Made by a program: the position numbers and the translations under genes
Notes under the pieces: generated by a model
What the model saw: only the letters and a program-made list of their open reading frames with translations
Database searches by the model: none
Told to the model about the DNA's origin: nothing
Source of the DNA: Flaviramulus multivorans
GTDB taxonomy: Bacteria; Bacteroidota; Bacteroidia; Flavobacteriales; Flavobacteriaceae
Direction of reading: 5' to 3'
NCBI RefSeq assembly: GCF_021728415.1
Contig: NZ_JAKKDV010000005.1
Coordinates: forward strand, 62,001 to 126,000
DNA: 64,000 bases
In this document: one piece after another, positions 62,753 to 64,000 of the stretch
Layout of the letters: every line of letters starts with the position of its first letter
Position numbering within the stretch: the stretch's first letter is position 1

Positions 62753-63283
62753 TTATGCTTCGTCTGGATTATTTTTTTTAACAACTAAAGCCACTATTAA
62801 TCCTACGATACTATATCCTATAAGCTGAAAAGCTAAAGATTGCAAAACTTTACCGATTGAAAACATGTTTTCTTGGGCTTCTAATTTCTCTACAGCTTCA
62901 GCAATAGCTTCTTCTGGTGCACCAAAATTTTGCATCATTTGCACTTGAGAATCCATAATTTTTTCTTTTAAAGTATTTGCTGCTTCAGGATCAACAAAGT
63001 TAAAAATGATGATACTTACAACAGTGCTTATCACTAAACCTAGCGCTACTGTTATAAAATAAGAGGTGAAGGCATTTTTAAAACTTATAAATCCACCTAA
63101 AAGTCCTTTAGACTTCATTGCAGAAATGATGCCCATTACAATTACAAGAATTAGCATGCCAATACCAAACCACCATTTAGTAAATAAATCAAGGTTAACA
63201 TAACCTAATACAGTTAATAAAGCTAGAGCCACACCTAAGTATAAACCCCAATTTGTAGCTAAAGATTTAATAGATTTTTCCAT
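62753..63283 (-). CDS. DUF4199 membrane protein
   Basis: 176 residues with four helices (about 10-30, 36-52, 70-95, 145-168) and a periplasmic helical loop (about 98-140) containing DSQVQMMQNFGAPEEAIAEA. This size and topology, and its place beside a family 2 glycosyltransferase, are typical of the Bacteroidota DUF4199 family. Function unknown. It is divergent from rpmE2; transcription would start from the box at 63322-63329. Confidence 0.85.
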   Translation of the reverse strand: MEKSIKSLATNWGLYLGVALALLTVLGYVNLDLFTKWWFGIGMLILVIVMGIISAMKSKGLLGGFISFKNAFTSYFITVALGLVISTVVSIIIFNFVDPEAANTLKEKIMDSQVQMMQNFGAPEEAIAEAVEKLEAQENMFSIGKVLQSLAFQLIGYSIVGLIVALVVKKNNPDEA

Positions 63284-63321
63284 AATATTCCGTTTAATTT
63301 GTTAGTTGAATAGTTAGTAAC

Positions 63322-63329
63322 CAAAGATA
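63322..63329 (-). promoter_or_regulatory. -7 promoter box of the DUF4199 gene
   Basis: Minus strand TATCTTTG, exact TAnnTTTG, 38 bp before the start codon. Confidence 0.55.
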
Positions 63330-63374
63330 CTAAAACGTTACAGAATACATAAAAATAAAAAATATTAAAAAGTA

Positions 63375-63404
63375 TTGTGAGTTTACAAAAATTACGTAAA
63401 TTTG
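63375..63404 (+). promoter_or_regulatory. rpmE2 promoter
   Basis: TTG (63375-63377), 19 bp, then TAAATTTG (63397-63404): both Bacteroidota elements with standard spacing, 37 bp before the L31 ATG. Confidence 0.8.
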
Positions 63405-63441
63405 CACTTCCAAAATTGAAAAGAATAAAAAGCATTTAGCG

Positions 63442-63693
63442 ATGAGAAAAGGTATACATCCAGAAAATTATAGAGTAGTAGCGTTTAAAGATATGTCTAA
63501 CGACGATGTGTTTTTAACAAAATCTACTGCCGATACTAATGAAACAATTGAAGTTGATGGTGTTGAGTATCCATTAGTGAAAATGGAGATTTCTAGAACA
63601 TCTCATCCTTACTATACTGGTAAATCTAAATTAGTAGATACTGCTGGTCGTATTGATAAATTCAAAAACAAATACGCGAAATTTAAAAAATAA
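63442..63693 (+). CDS. rpmE2: 50S ribosomal protein L31, type B
   Basis: 83-residue bL31 located at the central protuberance of the 50S subunit. It begins [19 protein letters not shown] and has [20 protein letters not shown], both conserved in L31. It has no cysteine, so it is the zinc-independent type B form. Strong promoter upstream and strong terminator downstream give a single-gene unit. Confidence 0.97.
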   Translation: MRKGIHPENYRVVAFKDMSNDDVFLTKSTADTNETIEVDGVEYPLVKMEISRTSHPYYTGKSKLVDTAGRIDKFKNKYAKFKK

Positions 63694-63717
63694 TTTCTGT
63701 GTTACGTTATACTTATT

Positions 63718-63744
63718 AAGCCTTTCAACCGAAAGGCTTTTTTA
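63718..63744 (+). terminator. rpmE2 terminator
   Basis: Arms AAGCCTTTC and GAAAGGCTT with loop AACC, then a run of T, 25 bp after the L31 stop. Confidence 0.93.
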
Positions 63745-63760
63745 TTTTATACAATTAAAC

Positions 63761-63768
63761 TACTTTTG
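63761..63768 (+). promoter_or_regulatory. Candidate -7 promoter box of the GlmU-like gene
   Basis: TACTTTTG, exact TAnnTTTG, 65 bp before the ATG at 63834 and just after the rpmE2 terminator. No clear -33 element. Confidence 0.45.
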
Positions 63769-63833
63769 ATAATGTTAATCAAGGCTAAATTTATGTATAA
63801 AACCCTATTTAGCTTATAACTTTCAGCTTACAA

Positions 63834-64000
63834 ATGAACTACATTCTTTTTGACGGTCCTTCTCGAAACAATTTGTTACCATTTACGTTTACCAGACCTG
63901 TTGCCGAAATACGTGTTGGGATATTAACCATTAGAGAAAAGTGGGAAACTTTTTTAGACACCACGACTACCACTATTACTGAAGATTATTTATCCGAAAA
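63834..64000 (+). CDS. GlmU-like sugar nucleotidyltransferase, 5' part only
   Basis: The first 55 codons of a gene cut by the right edge. The product begins MNYILFDGPSRNNLLPFTFT and continues with RPVAEIRVGILTIREKW, the N-terminal signature of the Bacteroidota GlmU-family putative sugar nucleotidyltransferase, which normally carries a left-handed beta-helix further on. The position after L31 fits the usual flavobacterial order. Completeness and activity cannot be judged from this fragment. Confidence 0.8.
   Translation, partial: MNYILFDGPSRNNLLPFTFTRPVAEIRVGILTIREKWETFLDTTTTTITEDYLSE

Noticed and set aside
1-64000. CRISPR array, tRNA, rRNA, integrase or transposase
   Set aside because: Looked for spaced direct repeats, tRNA-like cloverleaf ends and mobile-element proteins; none seen.

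Overview
The window is AT-rich chromosomal DNA of a marine-type Flavobacteriaceae bacterium (Bacteroidota). Pointers: three secreted proteins with type IX secretion (T9SS) C-terminal sorting domains; promoters of the Bacteroidota TAnnTTTG (-7) type; a fused CcoNO subunit of the cbb3 oxidase; RskA-type anti-sigma factors; a zinc-free L31; and an L31/DUF4199/sugar-nucleotidyltransferase neighbourhood typical of the family. I see no prophage, insertion sequence, CRISPR array, tRNA or rRNA.

Layout. 1-2.2 kb: cell-wall and ribosome genes (ddl, cut by the window edge; a PASTA protein; RluD-type pseudouridine synthase). 2.4-4.4 kb: ECF sigma/anti-sigma pair and a Cu-Zn superoxide dismutase lipoprotein. 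4.4-6.8 kb: hemN and a double-domain universal stress protein. 6.8-11.9 kb: a TetR-ABC-HlyD-TolC export operon whose ABC ATPase has degenerate catalytic motifs. 12.1-22.2 kb: a microaerobic respiration block: FMN-binding split-barrel protein, SafE-type membrane protein, FixH, CcoG, CcoP, CcoQ, CcoNO, CcoS, a CcoI-type copper P-ATPase and a divergent Crp/Fnr regulator. 22.2-34 kb: a secreted S9 peptidase, a vWA/AAA+ pair, a set of secreted or envelope proteins (OmpA, unknown, LRR-T9SS, plus a 49-residue gene found by eye), a hybrid histidine kinase and a YdeI-like protein. 34.3-40.5 kb: a large T9SS surface protein and M1 and M28 peptidases. 40.7-49 kb: a MarR-controlled beta-oxidation operon (fadN-fadA-fadE order), a small membrane protein and an acyl-CoA synthetase. 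49-64 kb: purL, a T9SS endonuclease, RsmB, a Ycf48-like lipoprotein, a second ECF sigma system, an MsbA-like ABC exporter, phosphohexomutase, a polyprenol-type glycosyltransferase, DUF4199, L31 and the start of a GlmU-like gene.

The strongest regulatory observation is a set of four near-identical Fnr-type dyads (TGAyAnnTrTCA or close variants) upstream of hemN, the FMN-binding protein, ccoS-ccoNOQP and the copper ATPase. In all four, exactly 22 bp separate the 14-bp dyad from a TAnnTTTG-like -7 box. This places the dyad near -41.5, the classical activator position. The same dyad that faces the copper ATPase overlaps the promoter of the Fnr-like gene itself, so one site could activate one gene and repress the other. 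The regulator, haem synthesis, copper delivery, oxidase and assembly factors thus form one locus-scale circuit.

Other items worth attention are a structured, probably dispersed element between ccoG and fixH, the degenerate ABC exporter, the 49-codon gene abutting the LRR gene, and long perfect palindromes at the TetR and MarR promoters. Function calls rest on motifs read by eye; no database search was possible.
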